A stretch of DNA of 64,000 nt from Gracilaria gracilis (Eukaryota; Rhodophyta; Florideophyceae; Gracilariales; Gracilariaceae). Positions 17,894 to 26,764 of the stretch are shown piece by piece. A model generated the notes under the pieces. It had not been told where the DNA came from. It did not search any database and saw only the letters and a list, made by a program, of their open reading frames with translations. Position 1 is the stretch's first letter. Each line of letters starts with the position of its first letter. The translations under genes were made by a program, and so were the position numbers. The stretch is taken from NCBI GenBank assembly GCA_030374805.1, contig JARGSG010000012.1:496001-560000 (forward strand), read 5' to 3'.

Positions 17894-18733
17894 CTATGTG
17901 TTCTCTGAACCCGTATACTTGTGAATACTGCGATCTTGAAGAGAATTCAGCCGTTTTACTCCATTTTCTATGACAGTGTCCCACCAAGACCAACCAAAGT
18001 TGTCCATAACCAGGCTAAACCATGGAGTTATTTTTACGGAATCTGATTTCTTCTCTTCATCGAACATCTCACCGAGTTCTTTCTTGGTCACATACCTCAC
18101 ACCCTGAACTTCGTTTGGTTCGGGTTGTAGCTTTACATCTTTCTGAACAACGAAAATATAATCAAGCTCGTGTTCACCCCAAATCGTATCGATGCACTCT
18201 GACCTGTAGAGAATTCGAGTCATAAACAGGAGGTCGTCGGCTTGGACCGTCCCCTTTTCAATGCCTAGTTCATGAGATAGCTTTCTAATGGCTGCGTGCT
18301 TCGCTCCCATCACAGGATCATCTCCATCATCTTGCCCAAGCTCAGTTGGTCGGTACAGAGGGTGAGAGCATACAGTGTTTGTCCAATATGCAGGAAAAGT
18401 TACTTTCTCATCTGCTCGCTGTTGTAACAGCATTCTTCCTTTTGTGTCGAACAAGAGCACAGAAAATGCCCGATGTAGAGGGAGATCATTGCTAATAAGA
18501 TGAGAGTCCTTCTTGGACATGCTGCCAAGTACGTAATCTTCATCATCTACTAAAATGACCTGCTCGGCCATAAGCTTAACTTGCTCTGGATCTGCCTGAG
18601 CAAGAACGTCTTCTCCACGATTAGCTCCATTGACTCCAAGAGTTGCACGGAATTGTCTTAAATGCGATTGCCTTGGTGTAGCCATATTCTTCAGAAATAA
18701 TCGCTGCGCTAAAGGTATAGTTGTACGTAGCAT
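17894..18733 (-). CDS. isopentenyl-diphosphate delta-isomerase (type I)
   Basis: Interconverts IPP and DMAPP, the two C5 building blocks of isoprenoids. The Nudix-like core begins with LHRAFSVLLFDTKGRMLLQQRA and contains the active-site cysteine segment YWTNTVCSHPLY; the acidic catalytic/metal segment is WGEHELDYIFVV. The C-terminus keeps the ITPWFSLVMDNFGWSWWD block. The first ATG in frame is at 18733 (MLRTTIPLAQRLFLKNMATP), giving 279 residues; a stop lies just upstream of the earlier non-ATG part of the frame. The basic, Ser/Leu-rich N-terminus could be an organelle signal. DXR, a plastid isoprenoid enzyme, lies about 30 kb away. Confidence 0.93.
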   Translation of the reverse strand: MLRTTIPLAQRLFLKNMATPRQSHLRQFRATLGVNGANRGEDVLAQADPEQVKLMAEQVILVDDEDYVLGSMSKKDSHLISNDLPLHRAFSVLLFDTKGRMLLQQRADEKVTFPAYWTNTVCSHPLYRPTELGQDDGDDPVMGAKHAAIRKLSHELGIEKGTVQADDLLFMTRILYRSECIDTIWGEHELDYIFVVQKDVKLQPEPNEVQGVRYVTKKELGEMFDEEKKSDSVKITPWFSLVMDNFGWSWWDTVIENGVKRLNSLQDRSIHKYTGSENT

Positions 18734-20924
18734 GTGGTCAGCATCTTCTTCTGACAAAAACTAGGACCCTTCCACCTGCGAAACACTTGCAGCTCTTTCA
18801 AAACGATGACTCTTAATCGCTTAAAAAGACTACTCTGTGCCGCGCTGAGTCGAATAGTTGACCCCCTAGTGCGGAGAAGTGATTTCTGTACGGCTCTTCT
18901 GGAGGCTGACGAACGATATTGTTTCGGAGCTCTACAGGGTAGAGGAACAGGCCTCAATACTTGCAATAAGAAAGTGGGAGAGAGAGGCAGAAATGCTCAC
19001 CGTGGGATGGCAGATCAATGGTTTTTTGCGCTGTTTTAGCGTCGTGTTTTGAGAGTTGGACCATTCAATGGTCCATTGCGGCATCGAAAGTTTCGAAACA
19101 CGGCAGAAAAGCGCTACAGTGCCTGCAAATGCTCTCTCTTGGTTTGCTTGTGAAGGTAAAGCAACATAGGAAGTTCCTATTAGGAACTTCTACACAATGT
19201 GCAAGAAAAGTCTCCCTCTCTTTCCGGCAAAGCCATGATGTATGAACATGCAGCACAGAGCGTTGCTTACTAAAGAAACCGTTTTTCCCGGGCAAGGCCA
19301 GACCCCTATTACCAGGGATTTAACGAATCCGAGGGGGAGGGGATTGTGATTTGTGCGTTCAATCTTGTATACGATTGCAATGGCCTCACCCAAATCCAAT
19401 CCGATTGGAATCGCCTTCTCATAGAAACAATCTGATTGCACTTCATTCTTAGAAGCAAAGTCCCAGCTCAATTTGTATCTATTTAACCATTTGTAGCTTC
19501 AACTTTACTGCCATACCTATTTATCATCAGCCTGAACCAGCCTCATTGCTTTCCGCACTAGATACACGTCCCAAAACCGAGCATTATGACGACCTGTGAG
19601 GTCTTTGATTTGATGGGTTTCATTTCCGTACGCTTAAACTGGGCAAGTGTACGGACAATATCCTTCGGGGTTGGAGCAGGTTGCAGTGTCGCCATTGCGT
19701 GCTTTGGCTCAGCGCAGGTGTACGATTTTGCTTTGAGTCTGGCTTCGAAGACTCGGCTAAAGGGTAAGCAGACTAAACACATCCTTTTTATGAGGACATT
19801 GGTTTGCTTTCTTTCGGTTACAATACAGTTGTAAGAGTTCATATGGGTTTATATCGATAACTCTCTAATGTTGTAGCTAGGTTGTGAACGTTACACTTTG
19901 AGCGAAAGAATTGATGTTTTCTTTCTGTAAAAACTCCCTACTATGTCAACCAATGCCTTAATATGAATCATCTCCAATCTGAGGGGACAATTGCGATGAA
20001 GGAGGCCATCAGATTACCGTCTTCTTGCCGGCCAACAATCCGTGATTGCAATCTTGGGATTTCAATAGATTCCAATTCAATCGATTGCGTTACATCCCTG
20101 TCTATAACGTTATACGGTATTCACGGACAATAGAACACAGCGTCTATAATAAAGAAGAAGAAGGACAATATAAGCTACTCTTAGTCCTCCCCTTTCGTGA
20201 TGAGAAGTCATTCTGCTCGACAATGCTGTCCTTGGGCTCCGTACAACGTAGAGGGTAGTGATCTACATTGTTTTGCATATTTCAATCAGCACAAATTAGT
20301 CCTTGTTCAACCGAAGCACGAATCCAAAAGTATCGCATGTATAGTCAGTTAATTTCTTTCAGTCTTCTTCGTTGTGACTGACATCCCGTTATTGTTTAGA
20401 ACTAACTCCATGCTAAAAAATATATAAATATCTCTCTCTACGGGGTAGCTTAGCGCTCGTTCTTAAGAAATGCCACTACAATTCTATGTAGTGAAGAGTT
20501 GCCTTCTCCTTGGCACTTTGGCGGAGCGACAAATATGCAGGGAGGCGGAAGCGACGCAGTCAAAGCTCTATGTGGGACATACGCCGCACCTGGATCACTT
20601 GGTTCATATCCTTTACAAGCAAGAATGGTGTGCGATTGTAGAACTATCATAGGGAGCGAATTAGAACACTACGTCGTTAGTATCCGGACAGAACGTTGCC
20701 CAGACGCTTTTTTCTTCCCTTCCTTTGAGAACATCACGAGGGTTTGTGCCATCGAATTAATTTGAAAGTAGTCTTTAAGAGCTCTAATTCTCCTAGTGGG
20801 AGAACGTTTCCTTGTGCCACAGATGTTTTTCTCCCTGTTCTTCTTCTATAGAGTGGGTCACTACTACTTCTTCTTCTTTAATGTGGACAGTAGTTTTCTA
20901 TTTGCTAAACTGCAGTAAAGCTTT

Positions 20925-21020
20925 AAATGAAGCTTTCTCTCTTCAGGAACACTACTTCTTATTTTGAAGTAGTGGGGGAACAGAAATTCTTGTCCTTCCT
21001 GAAAGCCGAAAGCTTCATTT
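20925..21020. repeat. nested 96-bp foldback
   Basis: Arms 20925-20949 and 20996-21020 pair at 21 of 25 positions (outer AAATGAAGCTTTC, inner CAGGAA). Inside, CACTACTTC (20950-20958) pairs perfectly with GAAGTAGTG (20966-20974). A transcript would fold into a two-tier hairpin of small-RNA precursor or MITE size. It ends about 100 bp from the satellite. The function is unknown. Confidence 0.55.
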
Positions 21021-21123
21021 GAATATTTTCCGTAGGTTAGGAATAAAGGGATGCTCTCAACACTGGAAAAGAAGAGTGACACATTCTGCCCACAACGATG
21101 TAAGTAACGTAAGCTCAAAACAA

Positions 21124-21236
21124 GACAGAGAGACAGAGAGAGACACAGAGAGACACAGAGACACAGAGAGACACAGAGACACAGAGACACAGAGAGACAC
21201 AGAGAGACACAGAGAGACACAGAGGGACAGAGAGGA
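21124..21236 (+). repeat. purine-rich (GACACAGAGA)n satellite
   Basis: About 113 bp of imperfect repeats built from GACACAGAGA and GACAGAGA units; the plus strand is almost only A, G and C. Simple-sequence DNA without coding meaning, likely length-variable. Confidence 0.9.
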
Positions 21237-21498
21237 GGGGAAGTTATTATGATCGTGTGACGTTTATTAGCAGACATCGGGAAACCTGATGATATAAGTA
21301 CTCCTCTTCATCGTGTACAGAGGGTTTGGAAAATGTAAACGTGCTTCGAGCGATGATCATCGTGATAGTCTGCACGAGGTTACTAGTGTAGGTGTACGTA
21401 CTGAAACCCTGCCAAAACACAAAGCTATGGAAACCCTTGAAATGTGTGTCGTGGATTGCCGAGACCAGCTCTATTTTAGGGATATCTCTCTGTAGTTG

Positions 21499-22297
21499 TT
21501 AGCCGTTTGAAGTCGAGACCTCGGTCGAACGAAGTCTCTTCCTTCTGTTCAACAACGCCACTGCCCGGAAGCGCTTCAAGTCGGCGAGGAGCGTGTCCTC
21601 TACGAATCTCCCGACAAAATCGTTATCAAAGATCCTCGCAACGGCACCAGGAAGATCAAATTCCACCGCCAGAGTGAGTTTGCAATTAGTATTCTCAACA
21701 CCACGAAACAAAACTCGGCCTCGATTTGATAGTCCGGTCTCGCTCTTCCATGCAATAATCTCTCCGGGCCTTACCAAGGTATTCCCTGGTACAGATGAAA
21801 TACATAGACACCACGGATGTGAGTATGACTGGTATCGACAGAACTGTCGTGGGTACTAAGAACTCTTGAATACTTACGAGCCTGCCATGAGATTGTAATT
21901 CCTTGAGAGGCCAAAGTCCATCTGGACACATCGCCGTCATTCTTATCGACCTCAACACTCTTCAGCCACGGAGACCTTTCAAGAATGACGGGAAATTGAC
22001 CACAGGATGAAGTTAGACAAAGCAGAATGGGCAGTTCATGTGAGGAACGCAAATGATTCATACATAATCAGCTTACCATTTGGGCATAGCTTCAAGGTCG
22101 ATGTAGTAGTCATATGCTTCTGTAGGGGCCATTTCGACCAGAACCGTAGCTGATCGCTCAACCCACACGCATGTTGGAGTAATCCTCGCTGGGGGTTTCG
22201 CCGCTGTTGTCCTTATTGTCCTCCTAGCCTTGAGTGGAAGCGAGCTTTGACTTCTGAGGTTGGGAAACGCAACTGCCGGTACGAATGTGTAAGACAT
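21499..22297 (-). CDS. SRPBCC (polyketide cyclase-like) protein, plastid-type, three exons
   Basis: Exons 22077-22297, 21878-21975 and 21499-21785 join in frame to 201 residues. Introns are 101 bp (donor AAATG|GTAAGC, acceptor GAAAG) and 92 bp (donor GCTC|GTAAGT, acceptor TACCAG). Residues 1-50 are basic, Ser/Pro-rich and free of acidic residues, like a plastid transit peptide. The mature part reads as a START-like fold: VERSATVLVEMAPTEAYDYY, then DLEAMPKWSPWLKSVEV across the first junction, WTLASQGITISWQAR, and TLAVEFDLPGAVARIFDN with a long terminal helix. This matches cyclase/dehydrase-type proteins of cyanobacteria and plastids, which bind hydrophobic ligands; the ligand here is unknown. 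It is one of the few multi-intron genes in the window. Confidence 0.8.
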
Positions 22298-22969
22298 GGT
22301 GCTCTTCCCTAAAGCAAAAGAACTTGGGGAAGCGTCGTCAAGAAATATTTGAAGAATGAGAAGACGCGACGACAGAACGCTTAACGAACGAAATAGTCTG
22401 CAAGCTTGATGACCTGAGAATTATCAAGGTAGATAGGAAGGTGTCATAGAGACGTTTCTGGGCTCGCGGTGGCACTATCGTTTGTAACTCAAGACTCAAG
22501 AGCTCGGCCAGACTGAAGGCTTGGCGTTGTCGAATCTTCAGATATGTTCCGGCGAGGGTATGAGCAATTCGTCTTGAGGGGGTTTCTTCATTAAATAATT
22601 TTGAACTGTCCGTTGTCCACGATTTTGGGGTCGTTCAAAACAAACCCCTGAAGGCGCCTGTTCAAAAAAAAATCCGCGGCCCTGTACACCTGTCACGTTT
22701 GGGTTGGCCAGCTCGCAAATCGCAGGGAGCCACCCAGTGACGAATCAACCACGCCCTCATCACGGCGCGTGCGGTTGCCAGAGGGGTGCATCGGGTGCAA
22801 ATCCAATGCGTGTGGTCAGAACTACGGCTGTGCTCTTCGTTGCCTTCGGTAAAGCAAACGCCATTCTATCTGCGGCCAACTCGCTTCCGGAGTTTTAAGT
22901 GTTCGCCGAACAGACAGCCGCTCTCTCTTCGTACGTCGAGGTCAAACGCGCTTCGCAATACCTACGTGA
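22298..22969. other. divergent intergenic region, SRPBCC / ABC1 kinase
   Basis: About 670 bp between divergent start codons. No gene or repeat is evident; both promoters should lie here. Confidence 0.5.
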
Positions 22970-25255
22970 ATGTTGAAGTTATTAGAGCAGTCCCAAGAAG
23001 ACAAAATGTCGGCTTGTTATCGCGCCACGCTTGGGCTCAGACCACTGGGATTTGTCACGTCTGGTTCGATTTCTCAAACGAAGAAGTTCATATCCATCCC
23101 TTTATCTACTCGTGGCTCATCACGACGACGCGCCTCATACCGCGTGAAATCAACCCCAGCCCCAAGAGCTGCCCTAGCGCTCCCTGAAGTCCGTAAGCAC
23201 GAAAACCTACAACCCACAATACGTATTGCAAATGTTTCGAGTATTGGCGGCGATGATACGGGGCTTCCGCTTGAATTCGATCAGGAAGCTATTGAAAAGT
23301 ATTGGAACAAACGCGGCACAGCGTTGGCAAAGCGTTTGGCAGAGGTGACCGCAATCTTCACGCCATGGATCGCTCGAATAACAGCTGATGCAGCCGCGGG
23401 AACTCTCAAGAAGAATGGCGCAAAGCGAGCTGCGGAACTGAGGGAAGTGCTTACTACTTTGGGACCCACGTTCGTCAAACTGGGACAGGCGCTGTCGGTA
23501 CGCCCAGACATTATTGGTCCCGAGGCAATGAATGAACTTCGCCTACTCTGTGATGCCGTTCCATCGTTTCCGAATGAAATTGCATTCCAGATGATGGAAG
23601 AGGAGTTAGGCCGTCCAGTTGATGAAATCTACTCGGAGATATCTGAGAAACCGATTGCCGCAGCTTCACTCGGGCAAGTGTACAAGGCACGATTGAGGAG
23701 CAATGGAAAGGAAGTTGCGGTTAAAGTACAGCGCCCTGACATGTTACGTAAAGTCAGTTTGGACTTGTACTGTATGAAGAGAGTTGCTCGTCTAGTCGAG
23801 ATGGTTCAAGCACAATTTACCGCAGCTCAGACCGACTACACCAGTCTTCTTCTGGAATGGTCGAAGGGCACGTACAAGGAACTGGATTACGAAAACGAAG
23901 CAGAGAACTCACGAAGGTTTGCAAGTCTCGTCCAAGCTCGTTTACCGGATGTATACGTGCCCATGGTCTACGATGAGTACACTAGTCGCAAGGTGCTCAC
24001 CATGGAGTGGATTAACGGGAAGAAGTTATCCGATTGCAATCCAGAACAAATTAATGCCCTAGTATCCAAGGGCGTAGAGTGCTTCCTGTTTCAGCTTCTC
24101 TCTGCAGGCTTTTTCCACGCAGATCCGCACACTGGCAATTTGATTCGCTTGGATAACGGGCAGTTATGTGTTATTGACTTCGGTCTAATGGCTGTGATTG
24201 ACAAAGAAGAGATGGACGCAATGGTGTCGGCTATTGTTCACCTGGCAAACAGGGACTGGCCCAGGGTTATTGAGGACTTCGTAGTTCTGAAGTTCCTGCC
24301 CGCAGATATTGACACTTCGAAGGTGGAACCTGTAATTGGGGCCATTCTCGATCAAGCTCTTGAGGGTGGTGGAGCGAACTCTATCAACTTCCAGTCCTTA
24401 TCCGAGGAGTTAGCCACTGTAACGTTTGACTTCCCCTTCTCGATTCCTCCCGCTTTTGCCCTTCTCCTGCGCGCACTGTCTGTCTTAGAGGGTATTGCAC
24501 TCGTCGGTGATCCTCAGTTTAAGCTGATCATGGAATCCTTTCCGTTCGTATCCCGTCTGATAATGACAGACCGCAGTCCAGCTTTGCGAACTGCATTAAG
24601 GGAGATTTTGTACAAGGACGGCAGTTTCAGCCCGAGACGGTTACGAGTTCTTCTTGACTCATCTCAAGGAATCATTAATGAGGGGGATGCGTTTGTTGAT
24701 TTCGATACTCTAAGCAACAACTCCAAAATCTCACGGGATGCAGTTGACTTTCTTTTTAGTGAAGAAGGGCTCTTAATTCGTGAAATACTTGTGGAAGAAT
24801 TGGCCAAAGGGATCGATGTATATGTCAGAGACGCATACCATCGCACTGCAGTATCCTTCGAACGGTCTGTTCCCGCTCCATTTCGTGGGTTCTTGCGTAC
24901 TCCAACTCTAGCCGTCCCCCTTATCCCCATACCGCTTATGCTCAGTCCCGAACCTTTCTTCGCTCTACCTCCTGTTGACAAGTCAGAAAGGGCTTTCCTC
25001 GACAATCTGGGTGAAATTTTCGAATGGGTAGCAACAGACGCGGTTTCTTCGGGAGTTTTTCAACCTAATGTGATTCTTAAGTTGCTTCCAGAAGTTGTTG
25101 CCAAGTCTAGCGTAATCGGACGACAGGTGGCTGGCCGACTCGGTGAAACTTTTCTGAGGAGAGTTTTCGAAGACCTTCTTCGTGGAAATGGTGAGGTAAT
25201 CAACGGACGCAGACGAATTACTTTCTCAGAGAAGCGTGCATCTGAAGGGCGCTAA
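22970..25255 (+). CDS. ABC1/ADCK (UbiB) family atypical kinase, plastid-type
   Basis: A 761-residue ABC1K protein; relatives regulate prenylquinone metabolism in plastids and mitochondria. The N-terminal ~75 residues are basic and Ser/Arg-rich and look like a transit peptide. Family hallmarks: the KxGQ helix in TFVKLGQALSVRPDI, the Ala-rich loop PIAAASLGQVYKARL, EVAVKVQRPDM with the ATP-site lysine, HADPHTGNLIRL and VIDFGLMAVID (metal-binding Asp). The C-terminal ~300 residues are helical with a Pro-rich hydrophobic stretch (LAVPLIPIPLMLSPEPFF) that could be a membrane segment. Length and architecture fit cyanobacterial/plastid ABC1K (plastoglobule) members. The ATG at 22970 is used; a second ATG at 23006 is equally possible. 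Confidence 0.9.
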   Translation: MLKLLEQSQEDKMSACYRATLGLRPLGFVTSGSISQTKKFISIPLSTRGSSRRRASYRVKSTPAPRAALALPEVRKHENLQPTIRIANVSSIGGDDTGLPLEFDQEAIEKYWNKRGTALAKRLAEVTAIFTPWIARITADAAAGTLKKNGAKRAAELREVLTTLGPTFVKLGQALSVRPDIIGPEAMNELRLLCDAVPSFPNEIAFQMMEEELGRPVDEIYSEISEKPIAAASLGQVYKARLRSNGKEVAVKVQRPDMLRKVSLDLYCMKRVARLVEMVQAQFTAAQTDYTSLLLEWSKGTYKELDYENEAENSRRFASLVQARLPDVYVPMVYDEYTSRKVLTMEWINGKKLSDCNPEQINALVSKGVECFLFQLLSAGFFHADPHTGNLIRLDNGQLCVIDFGLMAVIDKEEMDAMVSAIVHLANRDWPRVIEDFVVLKFLPADIDTSKVEPVIGAILDQALEGGGANSINFQSLSEELATVTFDFPFSIPPAFALLLRALSVLEGIALVGDPQFKLIMESFPFVSRLIMTDRSPALRTALREILYKDGSFSPRRLRVLLDSSQGIINEGDAFVDFDTLSNNSKISRDAVDFLFSEEGLLIREILVEELAKGIDVYVRDAYHRTAVSFERSVPAPFRGFLRTPTLAVPLIPIPLMLSPEPFFALPPVDKSERAFLDNLGEIFEWVATDAVSSGVFQPNVILKLLPEVVAKSSVIGRQVAGRLGETFLRRVFEDLLRGNGEVINGRRRITFSEKRASEGR

Positions 25256-25447
25256 AGAACAGTTTGTTTCTAAATCCTCATGCTGCTAATAGCTTTGTAC
25301 AGTAAATCTGCGCAATTGTGAACAGTGAAGCTTCAACAAGCTTTCGAACTGAGTTCTTGAGGCAAGTCCATGCCACTTAGGAATCCATTTTTCCCTTTTT
25401 CTCACTAGTCAAAAGGAACGCAGCAAAACTCTCCCTTAGTTCTGCGC

Positions 25448-26227
25448 CTACCGCCGTCCCCAACTTCTTCCTTTTTGGGACGACGGCGAAGTCGGAATTG
25501 CTATGGAAGGGCGATTTAATCTCCTTCCTCGAGCTCTTCCATCCAAAATTGCGAGCCGCATAAGACTACAATACAAATAAATCGCGTGAGCATTATCATC
25601 GTTTCCCGGAATGGGGTAGGTAAGCAGTTCCGGATCGCAATCTGAATCGACAATGCCGATGGTAGGGATGCCACACAGCTTGGCCTCTCGCAGAGCCGGC
25701 ATATGCCTCGTAGAATCCACAATGAAGACGCAGTCTGGAATTCTATAGTTGAATCTCTCGGCCTGATTAGACTTGATTGGGTTTGTAAGGGTTCCACCCA
25801 TCCATCGAGCCCCGCCGATAGTAAATGCACCTGCCTTCTTTGCTTGTTTTTCTACAATCTTGTTCTTTTGCATATCTTTTGGTCCGAGCCAAAGAAACGT
25901 ACAGTCGTTCTCAGCCATATGGGAAGCAGAGATCAGGGCACGACGGAGCATTTCTGTTGTTTTGTCTAGATCTATGACATGCATCCCATTACGATGTCCA
26001 AGAAGGTATGGTGCCATTTTTGGATTCCAGAGCTTTGTCCTGTGTCCCATATGGACTCTAGCATCCATTAGATCTTGTACGCTGTATTTATGGAAAACTG
26101 AGTTAGCGCTTGAGGCAAACTTTGGCGATGATAATAAATCAGAGCTTGACATAGGCCCATTGGGGGAAGGCGAACGCGTAGTCGCGGAAAAGTTTCGAAC
26201 GATTCTCAAAGAGTTGCGGAAAGCCAT
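25448..26227 (-). CDS. mitochondrial ribosomal protein uS2 (MRPS2)
   Basis: Small-subunit ribosomal protein. Core blocks: YSVQDLMDARVHMGHRTKLWNP, PYLLGHRNGMHVIDL, FLWLGPKDMQ, ARWMGGTLTN, PDCVFIVDSTRH, EAKLCGIPTIGIVDSDCDP and IPGNDDNAHAI, all characteristic of uS2. The frame is open well beyond 26227, but the upstream part has no ATG and the first ATG opens MAFRNSLRIVRNFSATTR, a textbook Arg/Ser-rich amphipathic presequence, so this start is preferred (259 residues). Red algal plastids usually encode their own S2, which supports the mitochondrial assignment. The C-terminus is basic (GRSWGRR). Divergent from CRY-DASH and convergent with the ABC1 kinase gene. Confidence 0.9.
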   Translation of the reverse strand: MAFRNSLRIVRNFSATTRSPSPNGPMSSSDLLSSPKFASSANSVFHKYSVQDLMDARVHMGHRTKLWNPKMAPYLLGHRNGMHVIDLDKTTEMLRRALISASHMAENDCTFLWLGPKDMQKNKIVEKQAKKAGAFTIGGARWMGGTLTNPIKSNQAERFNYRIPDCVFIVDSTRHMPALREAKLCGIPTIGIVDSDCDPELLTYPIPGNDDNAHAIYLYCSLMRLAILDGRARGRRLNRPSIAIPTSPSSQKGRSWGRR

Positions 26228-26764
26228 ATCGCTCGTTGGGGCGCCTTGACTGCCTTCAAATCGATCACCAACTTTCCCAGCTTCTCCCTTGCTCACATTC
26301 GAAACCTGCTCCCGTGTCAGCGGCAGTTCCTGATTTCGCCCGAAGCTTATAATCTTTTGTAGTCGAGAAAGAGAAGTGGACCCACTGAAGCGAATTGCCC
26401 TTCCTCGGTCACCGACATTAATGATCGATGATTTCGGAATTGTGGAATTGACCACGCAAGTACAGTATTTGTGTGAAATAATTTGCAAGAAAAAACGGGT
26501 GTATCAACGCATCGAGCAGCGGCACAACACACGTGACGAGTTCGCCAGCAAATCTTGCAGCTCCCCGACAAGATTTGATGCCAGTTGATCTCATCTCTGC
26601 GAATGGAGGTGAGTAACACATTATCCTGCGAGCCGCAGATCACCACTTTTCCGGCTGCAGATCGTTATCAGTAGATGAATTCAGCCTCTAAGCTTATAAT
26701 TAAAGCTTATCAGGACAAGGGGAGTTAAACCCACACATTATCAACAGCTTCGTTCAGCTTTGCC
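26228..26764. other. divergent intergenic region, MRPS2 / CRY-DASH
   Basis: 537 bp. Part is open in the MRPS2 frame but lacks an ATG, so it is treated as leader. AAGCTTATAATTAAAGCTTA, a near-palindromic AT stretch, lies at 26691-26710, 55 bp before the CRY-DASH ATG. Confidence 0.45.

Larger units (their letters stand above)
18734..21498. other. 2.7-kb gene-poor region
   Basis: No protein family is recognisable on either strand. Contents: an FRT-like short palindrome at 19170-19190; several scattered GATTGCAAT/GATTGGAAT strings at 19365-19440 and 20040-20085; a foldback at 20925-21020; and a satellite at 21124-21236. A plus-strand frame at 19586-19834 (ATG, 82 codons, one hydrophobic stretch) is the only start-like candidate but has no support beyond that. 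Confidence 0.5.

Noticed and set aside
19170..19190. Palindrome resembling the arms of the yeast FRT recombination site
   Set aside because: The 9-bp arms match FRT arms (GAAGTTCCT/AGGAACTTC), but only three bases separate them; a working FRT needs 13-bp arms with an 8-bp spacer. Chance similarity is likely and no recombinase is encoded here.
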